Assembly (NCBI GenBank): GCA_030146365.1
Contig: JASLBU010000053.1
Coordinates: 1 to 8,197, forward strand
Direction of reading: 5' to 3'
DNA: 8,197 nucleotides
From: Candidatus Limnocylindria bacterium
GTDB taxonomy: Bacteria > Chloroflexota > Limnocylindria > QHBO01
Each line of letters begins with the position of its first letter. Position 1 is the stretch's first letter. Below are positions 6,509 to 8,197 of this stretch, piece by piece. A model generated the notes under the pieces. It worked only from the letters and a program-made list of their open reading frames with translations. It was not told the origin of the DNA and made no database searches. The position numbers and the translations under genes were made by a program.

Positions 6509-7264
6509 TCAGTACTCGCCCTCGCCGCTGGCCGCAGGTGCCGATTCCGGCGATCCGGCCCGGCGGGCGCGATAGTCGTCGAGGATTGGCCTCGTCTGGG
6601 TCGCGCCGATGCGCGTCACGCCGAGGTTCATCACCGCCAGCAGGTCGTCGAGCGTGCGGACCCCGCCCGCCGCCTTGATGCCGACGTGCGGCGACGTCAC
6701 GCGGCGCATGAGCGCGAGGTCCTCGTGAGTTGCCCCGGAGGGGGCGTACCCAGTCGACGTCTTGACGAAGTCGGCGCCGGCGGCCTCGGCCAGGCGGCTG
6801 CCGCGCTCCTTCTCCTCGTCGGACAGGTAGGCGTTCTCGAGGATCACCTTGACGATGGCACCGGCGTCGTGCGCAACCCGCACCACGGCGGCGATGTCGT
6901 CACGCACGTCCTGGTCCCTCCCGGAGCGCAGCGCGCCGATCTGGATGACCATGTCGAGCTCGGTCGCGCCGTTGGCCAGCGCGTCCTTCGCCTCGAAGAC
7001 CTTGGTCGCGGTGGTCGAGGACCCGTGCGGGAAGCCGATGACGGTGCCGACCGCGACATCGGTCCCCTCCAGGATCGCGCGGGCTCGTTTCACGTCGGCG
7101 GGGCGGACGCAGACCGACGCGACGTCGTACTCGGCGGCCAGCCGGCAGCCCGCCTCGATGAACGCGTCGTCCAGCTCTGGCTTCAGCAGCGAGTGGTCGA
7201 TGGTCTTGGCGAGCTGCCGCTCGGTGACGGTCTCGACGGTGAAGGAGGGTGCGGTGCTGGTCAT
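6509..7264 (-). CDS. deoC: Deoxyribose-phosphate aldolase (DERA, class I)
   Basis: The family reaction is reversible cleavage of 2-deoxyribose 5-phosphate to glyceraldehyde 3-phosphate and acetaldehyde through a lysine Schiff base. The protein is 251 residues, normal for DeoC. It shows TIDHSLLKPE (21-30), GFPHGSSTTATKVFEA (77-92), Asp104 in ELDMVIQIGAL, Lys139 in VKVILEN, the Schiff-base Lys168 in DFVKTSTGYAPSGAT, and Lys197 in GIKAAGGVRT, so the catalytic Asp and both key lysines are present. The late phosphate-binding segment, often GASS, reads GATQT (220-224), and the tail after 230 is polar and probably disordered. The start at ATG 7264 places the conserved region correctly, 5 bases after the upstream stop. 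The reading frame continues far upstream through the previous gene, but that extension is out of frame with real coding there and is rejected. In this operon the true substrate may be another 2-deoxy or hydroxyaldehyde sugar phosphate. Confidence 0.95.
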   Translation of the reverse strand: MTSTAPSFTVETVTERQLAKTIDHSLLKPELDDAFIEAGCRLAAEYDVASVCVRPADVKRARAILEGTDVAVGTVIGFPHGSSTTATKVFEAKDALANGATELDMVIQIGALRSGRDQDVRDDIAAVVRVAHDAGAIVKVILENAYLSDEEKERGSRLAEAAGADFVKTSTGYAPSGATHEDLALMRRVTSPHVGIKAAGGVRTLDDLLAVMNLGVTRIGATQTRPILDDYRARRAGSPESAPAASGEGEY

Positions 7265-7269
7265 GTTGC

Positions 7270-8184
7270 TCACTTGATGTAGGGGCGCAGGACGTCGCGC
7301 GCGATGAGGAAGCCGCGCTTCACGAGCTCGTCGGTCTTCTCGAAGTCGCGGTCCTCGTGCTCGATGATCACGTCGCCGTCGTAGCCCGCACGGTACAGCG
7401 CGGCGAAGATCCGGGCCCAGTTCGCCTCGCCCAGTCCGGGCAGCCGGGGGATCTGCCACCCGATGCCGCCGGACAGCACGCCGCGCTCGTAGAGCCCGTC
7501 GCGATTGATCTCCACGTCCTTGGCCTGCATGTGGAAGATGCTCGGGCCGAACTCGCGGATGAACCGCTCCTGGTCGATCATCAGCCACACCAGGTGCGAC
7601 GGATCGTAGTTCAGCCCGACCGTGTCTCCCCACTCGCCGATGATCCGGCGCCAGATGTAGGGGGACCACGCGATGTTGTTGCCGGCCGGCCACTCGTCGT
7701 AGGTGAAGATCATCGGGCAGTTCTCGATCGTGATGCGCACCCCGTGCGCTCGCGCGTGCTCCACGATCGGCGGCCAGATCTCCAGCGCGCGCTCCCAGTT
7801 CGCGTCGACGTGGAGGGAGCTGTCGCCACCCATGAACGTGTTGAAGAACGGGACGCGCATCTTCGCGCACGCTTCGATGACCAGCTTCTGGTGGCTGATC
7901 GCCGCCTCGCGCGTCTCCGCGTCCGGGTGCATGGGATTGGGGTAGAAGCCGAGCCCGGAGATGGTCAGGCCCTGCGACGAGACCATGTCAACGATTTCGC
8001 CTGCCCGCGACTCGGAGAGATCCGTCACGTCGATGTGGCTCGTGCCGGCGTAGCGGCGTGTCGCGCCCTTCGAGGGCGGCCAGCAGGCGATCTCGAGGCT
8101 CTCGAACCCATTGGCGCCTGCCCACGCGGCGACCTCGTCGAGGGGCGTGTCGGGGAACGGGGCGGTGAGGAAGCCGAGCTTCAT
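7270..8184 (-). CDS. Sugar phosphate isomerase/epimerase, AP-endonuclease-2-like TIM barrel
   Basis: This is a 304-residue cytoplasmic enzyme of the xylose-isomerase-like TIM-barrel family that also contains IolE, hydroxypyruvate isomerase and D-tagatose 3-epimerase. It would isomerise or epimerise a sugar or ketose using a divalent metal. Likely metal ligands are Glu154 in ITIENCP, Asp194 in LNYDPSH (with His197), His218 in FHMQAKD, and Glu275 in VIIEHED. The N-terminal MKLGFLTAPF and GFESLEIACW (26-35) match the first barrel strands. A stretch usually seen as H-x-H-x-K-D reads HMQAKD here, a small deviation. It is the first gene in view. The ATG at 8184 has no good ribosome binding site in the 13 bases visible before it. 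The exact reaction is not predictable; involvement in the same sugar pathway is inferred from tight linkage to deoC. Confidence 0.9.
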   Translation of the reverse strand: MKLGFLTAPFPDTPLDEVAAWAGANGFESLEIACWPPSKGATRRYAGTSHIDVTDLSESRAGEIVDMVSSQGLTISGLGFYPNPMHPDAETREAAISHQKLVIEACAKMRVPFFNTFMGGDSSLHVDANWERALEIWPPIVEHARAHGVRITIENCPMIFTYDEWPAGNNIAWSPYIWRRIIGEWGDTVGLNYDPSHLVWLMIDQERFIREFGPSIFHMQAKDVEINRDGLYERGVLSGGIGWQIPRLPGLGEANWARIFAALYRAGYDGDVIIEHEDRDFEKTDELVKRGFLIARDVLRPYIK

Positions 8185-8197
8185 GCGTCCAGGGACC

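Noticed and set aside
7265..7870. Possible fusion of an extra domain to the DeoC N-terminus
   Set aside because: The extra 202 residues are the out-of-frame shadow of the TIM-barrel gene, which has its own intact motifs in its frame. DeoC starts normally at 7264.
8185..8197. Operon promoter before the first visible gene
   Set aside because: Only 13 bases are visible, too few to hold or exclude a promoter, and they contain no clear ribosome binding site.

Overview
The window is GC-rich bacterial DNA (roughly two thirds G+C or more) from a monoderm-like, high-GC lineage. Actinomycetota or Chloroflexota fit best: the binding protein is a lipoprotein, codon use is strongly GC-biased, and the family variants resemble those common in these phyla. 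The phylum cannot be fixed from the sequence alone. All eight genes lie on the minus strand, so the operon is read from the right edge to the left edge. No RNA gene, insertion sequence, CRISPR array or phage gene was seen.

In order of transcription: a sugar-phosphate isomerase/epimerase TIM barrel (8184-7270); deoxyribose-phosphate aldolase DeoC (7264-6509); a SIS-domain phosphosugar-binding protein of the COG4821/UPF0309 type (6507-5707); a 95-base gap with short palindromes and a strong ribosome binding site; a sugar-binding lipoprotein (5611-4511); an 88-base gap with a long GC hairpin (4495-4461); a tandem ATPase of the RbsA type (4422-2893); two different RbsC-type permeases (2896-1889 and 1892-906); and a ROK-family sugar kinase (900 to beyond the left edge). 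The genes abut or overlap, and three junctions are ATGA or TGA-C-GTG couplings, so this looks like a single transcription unit. It probably starts before the right edge and may continue past the left edge.

Together the genes describe import and breakdown of one sugar. The lipoprotein captures it, the permease pair and tandem ATPase import it, and the ROK kinase phosphorylates it. The SIS and TIM-barrel proteins would isomerise or otherwise rearrange it, and the DeoC aldolase would split it to small products such as acetaldehyde and glyceraldehyde 3-phosphate. The sugar is not identifiable from sequence. The set does not match a standard ribose, deoxyribose, inositol, N-acetylmuramate or sialate operon that I can name, so the pathway is the main open question. 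The regulatory features of most interest flank the binding-protein gene: a hairpin just after its stop codon and two alternative, well-placed translation starts.
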